DNA from: Geminicoccaceae bacterium
GTDB lineage: Bacteria > Pseudomonadota > Alphaproteobacteria > Geminicoccales > Geminicoccaceae
Assembly: GCA_028285265.1 (NCBI GenBank)
Contig: JANQPX010000003.1
Coordinates: forward strand, 1 to 64,000
Length of the DNA: 64,000 bases
Direction of reading: 5' to 3'
Shown here: positions 7,436-16,036 of the stretch, in pieces
Position numbering within the stretch: the first letter of the stretch is position 1
Layout: each line of letters begins with the position of its first letter
The notes under the pieces: generated by a model
The model's database searches: none
The model's input: the letters and a program-made list of their open reading frames with translations, nothing else
Told to the model about the DNA's origin: nothing
Made by a program: the position numbers and the translations under genes

Positions 7436-8575
7436 ATGACGGAAGAGACGACAACCAAAGCGATCCTCAAATCAACAAGGCGTGGCGCTATCAAAATGGG
7501 GGCTGCGGCTGGTCTAGCAGCACCATTCATTAGCCGAGCCTGGGCCCAGACCACAGAAATCAATATGCTCGCCTGGTATGGCCATGGCGAGCCCGATGTG
7601 GTCGGTGAGTTCGAAGCCGAGCATAACGTCAAGTTCAATCCAAAATACTATGCCGGTGGCGACAATATGCTGGCGCTTATCGCCCAGTCACCGCCCGGTA
7701 CCTATGACGTCATCCTGTCCGATGCCGAGTTTGTTCAGCAGCTGAATGTCGCCGGCTACATCGAGAATCTCGATCCGAGCGACTATAACTTCGACGACAT
7801 GCTCTATGAGGATTTCACCAAGTTTCCCGGTCATTGGGATGGTGACACGCTGCACTCGATGATGGTGCGCTTTGGCCATCTCGGCGTCTCCTACAACACG
7901 ACGGCCATCTCCGCCGAGGAGGCGAAGAGCTACAAATGTTTCTGGAAGCCTGAGGTCGCCGGCAAGGTCGGTCACTTTGACTGGCATCTGCCGAGTCTCG
8001 GCATGATGAGCCTCTATAATGGTAATGGTGCTGCGCTATGGGATCTCGATGACGATCAGTGGGCCAAAGTGCAAGAGACCACGATGAGCCTTCGTCCGCA
8101 GGTCGGCGGCTATTTCGACTACGGTGGCACCTTCAACTCACTGAAGAACGGCGAGATGCTCGCGATGTGCGGCATTGGCGATTGGATCACCGGTGTTCTC
8201 GAGAAGGATGGCGCGCCAGTCGCTTCCGTGGTGCCTGACGAAGGCGGCATTCAGTGGACCGAGAGCTATTGCATCGGCAAGGGCTCTGAAAAGGCGGATA
8301 TCGTCAAGAAGTTCATTCAATATATGCTGTCGCCCGAAGGCCAGGTGAAATCCGCACGGATGGCGGCGTATCCTGCCTTTTGCATCACCAAAGCGGGCCG
8401 AGCGGCGTTGAATGAGGCTGACCCTGCTGAGGCCGAACGCACCGGCCAGGTCGATGGCGCTGCCAACGATCCGATCACGCTGGTTAAGGATGGGCGCATC
8501 CACTACCGGAACATCCCGGTGCAGCAAAGCCTGGAAGACTGGAATGACTTCTGGTCGGAATATAAGAACGCCTGA
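7436..8575 (+). CDS. Tat-exported PotD-type substrate-binding protein
   Basis: The mature part belongs to the spermidine/putrescine-type binding proteins (group of PotD): INMLAWYGHGEPDVV at the start, then YDVILSDAEFVQQL, GVSYNTTAI, and a C-terminal FIQYMLSPEGQ. The N-terminus has a twin-arginine signal (STRRGAIKMG, a hydrophobic stretch, then an AWA cleavage site), so export through Tat is expected. The reading frame is open from 7175, but the ATG at 7436 follows an AAAGG site and puts the signal at the right place; this gives 379 aa. It is the first gene of a four-gene ABC importer. The ligand cannot be read from sequence; the family also binds compounds other than polyamines. The 273 bases upstream (7163-7435) contain no other gene and probably hold the promoter. 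Confidence 0.9.
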   Translation: MTEETTTKAILKSTRRGAIKMGAAAGLAAPFISRAWAQTTEINMLAWYGHGEPDVVGEFEAEHNVKFNPKYYAGGDNMLALIAQSPPGTYDVILSDAEFVQQLNVAGYIENLDPSDYNFDDMLYEDFTKFPGHWDGDTLHSMMVRFGHLGVSYNTTAISAEEAKSYKCFWKPEVAGKVGHFDWHLPSLGMMSLYNGNGAALWDLDDDQWAKVQETTMSLRPQVGGYFDYGGTFNSLKNGEMLAMCGIGDWITGVLEKDGAPVASVVPDEGGIQWTESYCIGKGSEKADIVKKFIQYMLSPEGQVKSARMAAYPAFCITKAGRAALNEADPAEAERTGQVDGAANDPITLVKDGRIHYRNIPVQQSLEDWNDFWSEYKNA

Positions 8576-8586
8576 CGCCGAGATCG

Positions 8587-8643
8587 GGCCCATGGCACGA
8601 TTGGGGGTATACGACGTCGTGCGCATACCCCCGTGCTATGGCC
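8587..8643. promoter_or_regulatory. Long stem-loop between binding-protein and permease genes
   Basis: The arms GGCC-ATGGCACG-GGGGGTAT and ATACCCCC-GTGC-TATGGCC pair over about 18 positions with small bulges around a loop that is itself palindromic (ACGACGTCGT). There is no T-run. Such structures after a binding-protein gene commonly protect the upstream mRNA or cut read-through, so more binding protein than permease is made. Confidence 0.6.
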
Positions 8644-8676
8644 GATTGATCAATTGGAATCTGCAATTTCGCGCCG

Positions 8677-9546
8677 ATGCCTAGCGAGACCTCCAAGCCC
8701 TCATCCAGCCTTGACCTGTTTGCGCTGACATGGCGTTTGCCGATCATCGTCTGGCAGCTTTTGTTTTTCGTCGGACCCCTTCTGTTCATGATCGCGATGT
8801 CGTTCTTCTTGGTGAAGAACTACCGCATGGTCGAGGCGTTCGAGACCGTCAATTGGGTCAAGATGCTGGGGCGGGGCTATTTCTGGGACAGTTACGTCTT
8901 AACCCTGGGCCTCGCTCTTCTCTCCACGATCGTTGCCACCGTCGTCGCCTTTCCAGCCGCCTTTGCCCTTGCGTTCAAGGTCTCGGAACAGGTCCGGCGT
9001 TGGGCAATCTTTCTTTTGATCATCCCCTTCTTCACCAGTTACCTCGTCCGTATCTTCTCCTGGTACGTGATCTTGGCAGAGGCGGGCGTCATCAACGCTG
9101 TTCTCGGCGAACTCGGTCTCGGCCCCTTTACCATGCTCAACACCAAGTTCGGCACCATCGTCGGCTATTTGACCCTGACCCTGCCATTGGTGGTCATCTT
9201 GCAGACGGTCTCGCTTGCCAATATTGATCCGCGCTTGGTTCAGGCCGCGCAAAATCTGGGCTGCTCACCCGTTCGGACGATCTATGCGGTGATTATTCCC
9301 GCTGCCAAAACCGGACTGATCATCGCGGCCCTTTTTTGCTTCATCCTGTCATTTGGTGATTTCGTCAGCCCCTATTATCTCGGTGGTTCCAAACCTCCGA
9401 CCTTGCCTATCCTGATTATCGATACGACCAAATCCGGTCAGCAGTGGCCACGCGCTGCGGTCGTCGCCGTGATCATGATGGTGACGCTTCTGTCCATTGC
9501 CTTTGCCGCGATTACGTTCGCCTACCGAAAGCGAGCGAGCCGATGA
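8677..9546 (+). CDS. ABC transporter permease, PotB type
   Basis: Inner-membrane permease with about six membrane segments. The cytoplasmic EAA loop lies near residues 190-208 (QAAQNLGCSPVRTIYAVIIP), where the ATPase docks. N-terminal residues 1-15 are polar. The family partner is the PotC-type permease whose ATG overlaps this gene's stop (ATGA at 9543-9546). Together with the ATPase at 10341 and the Tat-exported binding protein at 7436 it forms a complete importer of the spermidine/putrescine class. Confidence 0.9.
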   Translation: MPSETSKPSSSLDLFALTWRLPIIVWQLLFFVGPLLFMIAMSFFLVKNYRMVEAFETVNWVKMLGRGYFWDSYVLTLGLALLSTIVATVVAFPAAFALAFKVSEQVRRWAIFLLIIPFFTSYLVRIFSWYVILAEAGVINAVLGELGLGPFTMLNTKFGTIVGYLTLTLPLVVILQTVSLANIDPRLVQAAQNLGCSPVRTIYAVIIPAAKTGLIIAALFCFILSFGDFVSPYYLGGSKPPTLPILIIDTTKSGQQWPRAAVVAVIMMVTLLSIAFAAITFAYRKRASR

Positions 9547-10337
9547 TGGGCAGGAAGGTCAGCAACGGGCTTCTCTACGCCTATGTCTTTGCGATCTTTC
9601 TCTTTATCTTTGCCCCGATCGTCTTCAGCGTCATTTTCTCCTTCAACTCAGATCGCTTTCCGACGATCCCACTCGGTTCCTTCACGCTTCATTGGTATGA
9701 CAAGATCTGGAGCGATGCCGATATCTGGAAGGCCGCGCGCACCAGCCTTATCGTTTCTTTTTGCACGTCGATTCTCGCGACCACCCTCGGCTTTGCCACC
9801 GCCTATTCTGACTACCGTTACAATTTTCGCTTCAAGAGCGCTTATCTCGTTCTCGTTCTTCTGCCGCCAACCATCCCTCTGATTATTATGGCGCTTGCCA
9901 TGCTGGCTTGGCTGTCGAAGATCGGCGCGTCCGGCCAGGTCTGGTCGATCATCATTGCGCACACCGTGCTCACCGCACCCTTTGCCATGGCGATCATTCG
10001 CCTCCGGCTCCATCAGATCGACGCCGATCTCGAAGCGGCTGCTTGGAACTTAGGGGCTAATCGTTGGCGGGCGTTACGGGAGATCATCCTTCCCTTCTGC
10101 AGGCCTGCGATCATTTCTGCGGCCTGCCTATCGGCTGCGATTTCGTTCGACGAGTTCGCTGTCGCTTGGTTCGTGTCCGGGCTGAACAAGACCATTCCGG
10201 TGGTCATCCTCGAGATCGTAACGGGCAATATCGACCCGCAAGTCAATGCCATTGGCAGCTTTGTCTTCATCACCTCGATGACGCTCGTCGTGCTCGCCCA
10301 AATCTTCTTCTTCCGCCGTCAAAACAGGAGTTTTTGA
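9543..10337 (+). CDS. ABC transporter permease, PotC type
   Basis: Second permease of the importer, 264 aa, with about six membrane segments and an EAA loop (EAAAWNLGANRWRALREIIL). The frame is open from 9444, but the ATG at 9543, overlapping the PotB-type stop, gives the family's usual start (a short polar stretch, then the first span, LLYAYVFAIFLFIFAPIVF). Translational coupling to the upstream permease is expected. Substrate is as uncertain as for the binding protein. Confidence 0.9.
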   Translation: MMGRKVSNGLLYAYVFAIFLFIFAPIVFSVIFSFNSDRFPTIPLGSFTLHWYDKIWSDADIWKAARTSLIVSFCTSILATTLGFATAYSDYRYNFRFKSAYLVLVLLPPTIPLIIMALAMLAWLSKIGASGQVWSIIIAHTVLTAPFAMAIIRLRLHQIDADLEAAAWNLGANRWRALREIILPFCRPAIISAACLSAAISFDEFAVAWFVSGLNKTIPVVILEIVTGNIDPQVNAIGSFVFITSMTLVVLAQIFFFRRQNRSF

Positions 10338-10340
10338 TCC

Positions 10341-11435
10341 TTGGGCGACCCTCTTGTCATCTTTAGCGACGTCACCAAGCGTTTCGATCAGTTCGTCGCG
10401 GTTCGGGAGATGAATCTCACAATCGATCCAGGCGAGTTTATCGCGATCATGGGGCCATCCGGCTGCGGTAAAACGACGACGCTCCGTATGTTGGCTGGAT
10501 TGGAACAGCCCTCCGAAGGGGTGATCCGCATCGATGGCGAGGTCATGAACGAGGTTCCCCCGCATGAACGGGACACGCCCTTGGTCTGGCAGTCGCTGGC
10601 GTTATTTCCGTTTTTGAATGCCCGTGAAAATGTCGAATTTGGGCTCAAGATGCGCGGTGTCGATGCTGCCAGTCGACGACGGCGGGCACTGGAGTGGCTG
10701 GATCGTCTCGGCATTGCTGATTTTGCCGAGCGCAATGTCGAGAACCTATCCGGCGGTCAGCGGCAGCGTGTTGCGTTGGCGCGTTCGCTCGTTACGGAGC
10801 CGCGGATCCTCCTCTTGGACGAGCCCCTTTCTGCGCTGGATGCCCATTTGGTGATCCGCATGCAATCCATGCTGACCCGTCTGCAACGGGAACTCGGCAT
10901 CACCTTCGTTTACGTCACTCATTCGCAATCGGAGGCTTTTGCCATGGCTGACCGGGTCGTGGTGATGTCGGATGGCAACATTGCTCAGGTCGGCAAACCT
11001 CGCGACATCTATCGCGCACCGACGAGCCAGTTCGTGGCGGAGTTCGTCGGCTGCAACAACATCATCAGAGGCAATATTGCCGAGATCGAGAGTGGCCGTG
11101 CCGGGGTGGCGTCACCCCTGGGACAGTTCACCTTATCGCTCGACGGCAATGACGATCTCAAACAAGGCGACGAGGTTGTCTTCACCATTGCTGCCGACCT
11201 CATTCAGATCAGCCGAGATGAGCCTCTATCCGACAACAGGTTGACCTGCACGCTGTTCGCCGAGGAGTTCATCGGCTCGGTCGTGACCCTCTTTTTCGAA
11301 ACTGCTGATGGCTCAGAACTCAAAGCCCAGATCCAGGAACGTGAACTGGCGGTTCTTGATCCATCGATTAGCGATCAATTCCATCTGTCCTGGTTAACCG
11401 AAAGCGCACATCTTCTCCGGCAAGGTGATCGGTGA
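10341..11435 (+). CDS. ABC transporter ATP-binding protein, PotA type
   Basis: All ABC ATPase motifs are present: Walker A GPSGCGKTT, Q-loop VWQSLALFP, signature LSGGQRQRV, Walker B ILLLDEPLSALD and an H-loop THSQSEA. A C-terminal TOBE-like regulatory domain follows from about residue 235, as in PotA. Translation appears to begin at a TTG (10341) preceded by AGGAG; I see no better ATG. It closes the four-gene importer operon and lies three bases after the second permease. Confidence 0.92.
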   Translation: MGDPLVIFSDVTKRFDQFVAVREMNLTIDPGEFIAIMGPSGCGKTTTLRMLAGLEQPSEGVIRIDGEVMNEVPPHERDTPLVWQSLALFPFLNARENVEFGLKMRGVDAASRRRRALEWLDRLGIADFAERNVENLSGGQRQRVALARSLVTEPRILLLDEPLSALDAHLVIRMQSMLTRLQRELGITFVYVTHSQSEAFAMADRVVVMSDGNIAQVGKPRDIYRAPTSQFVAEFVGCNNIIRGNIAEIESGRAGVASPLGQFTLSLDGNDDLKQGDEVVFTIAADLIQISRDEPLSDNRLTCTLFAEEFIGSVVTLFFETADGSELKAQIQERELAVLDPSISDQFHLSWLTESAHLLRQGDR

Positions 11436-11518
11436 TCATGATCAGCCACCTGATCGACGTTTAGCCTGTCTTGATGTGATCGTTTCCGGATCTCGCGAGG
11501 CCGTCACCGTCGCTTCGG

Positions 11519-12457
11519 TCAGCGCCGGCCTTTGGAAGTTCTTTCTGACAGGTCGTCTTGGCCCTTAGCATGGCGGCGAACCAGCTTGATGAACGCGTCT
11601 GATGCTGCTGAAAGGCGAGCGCCTCGAAAAGTAAGACTGATCCTTGCCGTCAGATTCGGTTGGGCCATAAGCGGGCGATAAACGACGCCTTCCAGCTGGA
11701 GCCGATGGAAGGTGGACGGCACGATGGTGACGCCGAGACCGGCAGCGACCAAGCTTAGCGTTGCGCCGACCCAGGGAGCCTCCTGCTCGGTTCTCGGGGC
11801 GAAGCCAGCGGCGTTGCAGGCCGCGATAATCGAATCATAGAGGCCCGCACCGGTCGAGCGCCGATAGAGGACGAATGCCTCATTGGCGAGCGCTTCAAGG
11901 GGCAACGGACCCTTTTCAGGCAGACCCAGGTGATGGCCCTCGGGCAGGGCTGCCAACATCGGCTCCTCAATGAGAGGGTTGACGGTGATGCCCCTGTCCT
12001 TGGGCACGGCGGTTCGAACAAAACCGACATCGAGCTCATCAGCGACCAGTGCCTCGATTTGTTCGGCTGACGCCATCTCGCGAAGCTCAAGGGACACATC
12101 TGGCGCTATCTCGCGATAGCGACGGATCACCTGCTGGACCAGGGGGTAAAACGTGGCCGAACTTGTCATGCCGACGATAATCCGACCGGTTTCGCCCCGT
12201 GCGACACGCTTGGCGCGTGTCAATGCACGATCGACATCCTGCAAGATCGCCTGAGCATCGTCGAAGAAGCTGTTGCCAACATCCGTCAACTCCACCCCCC
12301 AAGGCGTGCGCCGAAACAAACGGGCGCCGACCTCGTCTTCGAGCTGACGGATTTGTTTGCTGAGCGGCGGTTGATGCATGCCGAGACGAAGCGCTGCCCG
12401 CGTGATGTGCTTCTCATCAGCGACGGTGGCGAAGTAGCGGAGATGGCGAAGTTCCAT
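11519..12457 (-). CDS. LysR-family transcriptional regulator
   Basis: The N-terminus has the LysR helix-turn-helix (ITRAALRLGMHQPPLSKQIR, about residues 18-37) and the rest a two-lobed effector domain. The N-terminal wording (MELRHLRYFATVADE, then HQPPLS) is that of the subgroup that includes CbbR/BenM-like and aromatic-acid regulators. It converges with the ABC ATPase gene and sits next to a divergent DUF1127 gene and a TRAP transporter. The transporter is a plausible target, but it starts about 3 kb away on the same strand. A palindrome overlaps its own ribosome binding region, which suggests autoregulation. Confidence 0.9.
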   Translation of the reverse strand: MELRHLRYFATVADEKHITRAALRLGMHQPPLSKQIRQLEDEVGARLFRRTPWGVELTDVGNSFFDDAQAILQDVDRALTRAKRVARGETGRIIVGMTSSATFYPLVQQVIRRYREIAPDVSLELREMASAEQIEALVADELDVGFVRTAVPKDRGITVNPLIEEPMLAALPEGHHLGLPEKGPLPLEALANEAFVLYRRSTGAGLYDSIIAACNAAGFAPRTEQEAPWVGATLSLVAAGLGVTIVPSTFHRLQLEGVVYRPLMAQPNLTARISLTFRGARLSAASDAFIKLVRRHAKGQDDLSERTSKGRR

Positions 12458-12459
12458 TC

Positions 12460-12474
12460 ATATCTCCAAGATAT
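12460..12474. promoter_or_regulatory. Palindrome at the start of the second LysR gene
   Basis: ATATCTCCAAGATAT has perfect 6-base arms and contains a T-N11-A box. It covers the GGAG ribosome binding site of the LysR gene whose start codon lies 2 bases downstream on the minus strand. It could be an operator or, in the mRNA, a small hairpin that hides the ribosome binding site. Confidence 0.4.
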
Positions 12475-12563
12475 GAAGAATGTCATTTATATATATTGGA
12501 ATTTATGCTGTGCGACGTCCATCTGCCAAGTGTTGTGCCGACACTTGATGATGGGAGATGGCT

Positions 12564-12797
12564 ATGAGCAACGCTTTAGATCTTCGGTGGCTTACGACAT
12601 TCACGATTCCAGCCGCTCACTTGGTATCGAGGCTCACGAAGCACATGAACGTCTATCGGCGCTATATCGTGGCAGGCTCTGAGATCGAGGCGCTGCTGTC
12701 GCTTACGGATCAACAACTGGCGGCGCGACATCTGACCCGAGACCGGGTTGGCCGAGCGGTCCTTGCCAAGCATGGGATCGCGCTTCCGGTAGATTGA
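12564..12797 (+). CDS. DUF1127-like small protein
   Basis: A 77-aa basic protein. Its C-terminal 40 residues follow the DUF1127 pattern, a helix ending in EALLSLTDQQLAARHLTRD, equivalent to the usual LxxLsDxxLxDIGlxRxdI. In alphaproteobacteria such small arginine-rich proteins act in RNA turnover and in phosphate or carbon adaptation, but the function of this one is unknown. GGGAG sits 6 bases before the ATG at 12564, which makes it a better start than the ATG at 12558. It is monocistronic and divergent from the LysR gene. Confidence 0.65.
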   Translation: MSNALDLRWLTTFTIPAAHLVSRLTKHMNVYRRYIVAGSEIEALLSLTDQQLAARHLTRDRVGRAVLAKHGIALPVD

Positions 12798-12890
12798 GGT
12801 CATCGGTCGATCGCGTGGCGCGGCCCGGTCCTGATACAGGGGATGATCATCGGGTCATGGCGTCTTCTCGATGGCCATGCCAAAGACGTC

Positions 12891-14666
12891 CTATAGGCCG
12901 GGCGAGATGAACTCAATAGGCAGGAAAACGATGAGGAGGCCCAAGGCGGTCAGCGTCAGGCGCCAAGGGATCGGCTGTGTTCCAATGACACCCTTTGAGA
13001 TGGCAATCAGGCCGACGCCGATTTTCGCGGTGGCGAGCATCGCTGCCTGCGGATCGTTGGCTAAACCGATGAGTGAGGGGTTGCTGATCATGCCGAGGGG
13101 AATGACATAGAGGCCGATGCCGAGTGCGATCGCATAGAGTGCCACTCTCAGCCAATTCTCGCCGACCATGCCTGCGGCGATGAACACAGCGCCGCACACC
13201 GGCGGCGTGATCGTACTCAGTAACGCGAACCAAAACACAAAGAGGTGCGCTTGAAGCGGTTCCAGACCGAGCTCGATCAAGGCTGGCCCCGCAACGGAAA
13301 CGCAGATGACATAGGCTGCTGTGGTCGGGACCTCCATACCGAGCACCAGGCATGCCAGCGCCGTCAACAGGAGCGATGGCCAAAGTAATCCTGCCGAGCC
13401 CGATAGAATGAGGGACGTGATCTTGACACCAAGACCTGTGATCGAGAGCACGCCGATGATGATGGACGCGCAAAGGATGATTGCGCCGATCATCGAAACC
13501 TGGCGTCCGGCCGCCAGGCAAGCGGCCTCGATGCGCGTGAGCGTTCGATGGCGATCGAGCTCGAACTTGCCATTGATCAATAGCAGCAGAGCCGCGGCCA
13601 TGATCGCCATCGCAGCGGCATATTGTGGCGTCAGGCCGCTGCCGAACATGCCCCAGATCAAGATCAGGAATGGGATGAGAAAAAACAGGGACGTGACGAC
13701 GATGTTGCGGAGCGTTGGGATTTGATCCCTCGGCATGGCCGGTAAGTCATGGCGATTGGCGAAGCCGTTAATACCGATCCAGACCGCGAAGAAGTAGAGA
13801 AGCGCTGGTGGCAAGGCGGCTGCGATGATCTGGGTATAGGGTGTGCCCGTCAGCTCCACCATGACGAAGGCGCCGGCCCCCATCAGGGGCGGCATGATCT
13901 GCCCGCCGGAGGATGCGACCGCTTCAACAGCAGCGGCCAGGCGTTTCGGATAGCCGAGCTTGGTCATGGTTGGCAGCGTGATCGCGCCTGTCGATGCGAC
14001 GTTCGCCGAGGCGGAGCCGGAGATCGAGCCAAAAAGGGCTGATGAGATCACCGAGACCTTGGCGGCACCCCCTTTCAGTGAACCGGCTGCGGCCATCGCC
14101 AGGTTCATGAACCCTTGCCCGGCCTCGCCGGCATTTAACACAGCGCCGAAGATGACGAACACGGCAACCACGTTGACTGAAACACCAGTCAGGCTTCCCC
14201 AAAGGCCTCCCTCGGCAATGGTGAGCGTTCCGAGAAAACTCTCGATCGGTGTGCCGGAATGACCGAACTCACCGGGAATCACGTGGCCCCAAAGACCATA
14301 GGCGAGGAAGAGCACGGCAATGCTGGGCAGAGGCCAACCAATCGCTCGGCGCGCGGCCTCTAAGACAACGACGAGAAGGCTGATGGCCAGCGCTATCTGA
14401 AAGCCACCCTCCAAAAAGCCGTATTGATCGGCAAGTTGGTCATGGTGGGCGGCGATCCAAACACACCCGACAACGCCGAGAACGGAGAGGGCGAAGCCCG
14501 AGAGGCGCTCAGGCCCCGTTTTCGCGGCGAGGATAAGAACCCAAGGCAATGCCAGCGCCATGTGCAACGGTCTCGCGACGAGATTGGGAACCAATCCCGA
14601 GAAAACCAGGCCGAGATGGAACAGGATGACGGTGAGCCCGAGGCCCGTCCAAATCCAACGGCTCAT
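12891..14666 (-). CDS. TRAP transporter fused permease (DctQM type)
   Basis: A very hydrophobic 591-aa protein. The N-terminal four-span part corresponds to the small DctQ subunit and the rest to the DctM channel. The channel part shows the conserved glycine-rich stretch with SGSASANVASTGAITLP near residue 215 and GGQIMPPLMGAGAFVM near residue 253. Fusion of the two membrane subunits is normal for TAXI-TRAP systems. The binding protein gene lies 50 bases upstream on the same strand. The transporter is secondary, driven by a sodium or proton gradient; the substrate is probably an organic acid. Confidence 0.92.
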   Translation of the reverse strand: MSRWIWTGLGLTVILFHLGLVFSGLVPNLVARPLHMALALPWVLILAAKTGPERLSGFALSVLGVVGCVWIAAHHDQLADQYGFLEGGFQIALAISLLVVVLEAARRAIGWPLPSIAVLFLAYGLWGHVIPGEFGHSGTPIESFLGTLTIAEGGLWGSLTGVSVNVVAVFVIFGAVLNAGEAGQGFMNLAMAAAGSLKGGAAKVSVISSALFGSISGSASANVASTGAITLPTMTKLGYPKRLAAAVEAVASSGGQIMPPLMGAGAFVMVELTGTPYTQIIAAALPPALLYFFAVWIGINGFANRHDLPAMPRDQIPTLRNIVVTSLFFLIPFLILIWGMFGSGLTPQYAAAMAIMAAALLLLINGKFELDRHRTLTRIEAACLAAGRQVSMIGAIILCASIIIGVLSITGLGVKITSLILSGSAGLLWPSLLLTALACLVLGMEVPTTAAYVICVSVAGPALIELGLEPLQAHLFVFWFALLSTITPPVCGAVFIAAGMVGENWLRVALYAIALGIGLYVIPLGMISNPSLIGLANDPQAAMLATAKIGVGLIAISKGVIGTQPIPWRLTLTALGLLIVFLPIEFISPGL

Positions 14667-14716
14667 GCCAATCGACGACGACAGGCGCTGGCGCGATCAG
14701 TCCTTTGCAATGATCA

Positions 14717-15676
14717 TCATCGCTGGGCATCAGTAAGGGGGATACCGGCTTCGTCATAATAGCGCGCGGCACCTGGGTGAATCTGGCCTTTGATGTTGCT
14801 CATTAACCCTTGATCAACACCGTTCCACCAGGCGGCTCCTTCACCCATGCTGGCCTTTTGCTCCCAATAGGTTTTGGTCAGTGCATAGGCGGTATCATCG
14901 CTCATGGCCGTGGTCGTATAGGCGACGACCGGCAAGGATGTGGTTTTGATAGCACCATCTTGCCCGGCATAGGTTTCAGCCGGAATGACGAGTTCGGTCC
15001 GTTTGGTCATCGCGATTTGGTCATCGCTCAACGACAGAACGGTCACACCGACGGAGGCGGCTGCTTCGATCACGTTGGGGGCAGGGTAGGAACCTGCGGT
15101 CACGAAGCCGTCGATCTGGCCATTCTTCAGGGCCGGCACGGCATTGGACAGCTCGACATCTGCAAGGTCCACCTTGCCGTCGAGACCAAAGAGTTCGAGA
15201 TACTTAGCGCCTTCCTTCGCGCCGAAGGAGCCTTTGCCGATGAGAATCTTCTTGCCCTCGAGGCCGGCGAAGTCGGTAATACCGCTATCGTCACGGACGA
15301 CAAAGTGCATGGTCAAAGAGGGGATGGGGAAGAGAGCTCGTATGTCGTTGAATTTCGGATCACCCTTACCCTCGAACATGGCCTTGCCGGCCTGGGCTAG
15401 GCCAACCAGGGCAGGCGGTGTGGTAAACACGTAGTCACCGCCACGCGCCCTGACCTCCATGACGTTCTGCACGGAGCCTTGGCTTTCCTCGACGGTGACG
15501 ATGATGTCACCATCCGATCCCGCCTTCATCGCTTCCGCAATCTGCACGGCCATTTGATAATAGGACGATGTGGTCTTGGCTGACTTGTAGGTGACCCGCG
15601 TCTCAGCCGTGGCGGATGCAAGACTGCTGATCAATACACCTAAAGCAGCTAGGCCTGCGAAGATGGTCTTCGGCAT
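14717..15676 (-). CDS. TAXI-family TRAP solute-binding protein
   Basis: A signal peptide covers about residues 1-24 (hydrophobic, ending in ASATAET). The mature protein has the TAXI-type layout: SSYYQMAVQIAEAMK near the N-terminus, a middle GKKILIGKGSFGAKEGAKYLEL, and a C-terminal YALTKTYWEQKASM helix. It should bind the ligand in the periplasm and deliver it to the fused permease encoded just downstream. AAAAGGGATCGACG precedes the ATG as ribosome binding site. TAXI proteins are known for glutamate, ketoglutarate and related acids; this ligand is not known. Confidence 0.92.
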   Translation of the reverse strand: MPKTIFAGLAALGVLISSLASATAETRVTYKSAKTTSSYYQMAVQIAEAMKAGSDGDIIVTVEESQGSVQNVMEVRARGGDYVFTTPPALVGLAQAGKAMFEGKGDPKFNDIRALFPIPSLTMHFVVRDDSGITDFAGLEGKKILIGKGSFGAKEGAKYLELFGLDGKVDLADVELSNAVPALKNGQIDGFVTAGSYPAPNVIEAAASVGVTVLSLSDDQIAMTKRTELVIPAETYAGQDGAIKTTSLPVVAYTTTAMSDDTAYALTKTYWEQKASMGEGAAWWNGVDQGLMSNIKGQIHPGAARYYDEAGIPLTDAQR

Positions 15677-16036
15677 CGTCGATCCCTTTTCTTGGTGCCT
15701 CCCATGGCCAATCGGCCGTGAACCGCAGGGGCCATCGATCCGATTGAGCGGCTTATCTTGGACGGCGCCTGCGGAAAAGGAAAGAAGCTGCGCTTAGAGC
15801 TCATCATGGGATACGCTCGGCAAGTCGCGTCTTGACGCGCTACGCAGCCCTGAGATTGCGCGTCACATCCAGCATCGTCCCCTCCCTTTGATCAGGGCAT
15901 GATCCCTTCATGATGGGTCAGGCGTCCGGAACCCGGGGCCGAAAGCGACCAAACGCTGTGGTTCAGTCATTGTCGGCCCCTGTGGGTCACGGACAAGGCC
16001 TCAAGAGGCCGCTTGCGACGTTGGCAACCGCCTGGC
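15677..16036. other. Intergenic region upstream of the TAXI-TRAP genes
   Basis: About 360 bases without a supported gene. It should contain the minus-strand promoter of the TAXI-TRAP operon and the 3' end of the cupin transcript. Short CATGAT and GATC repeats are visible near 15888-15920, but I cannot define a clear operator. Confidence 0.5.
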
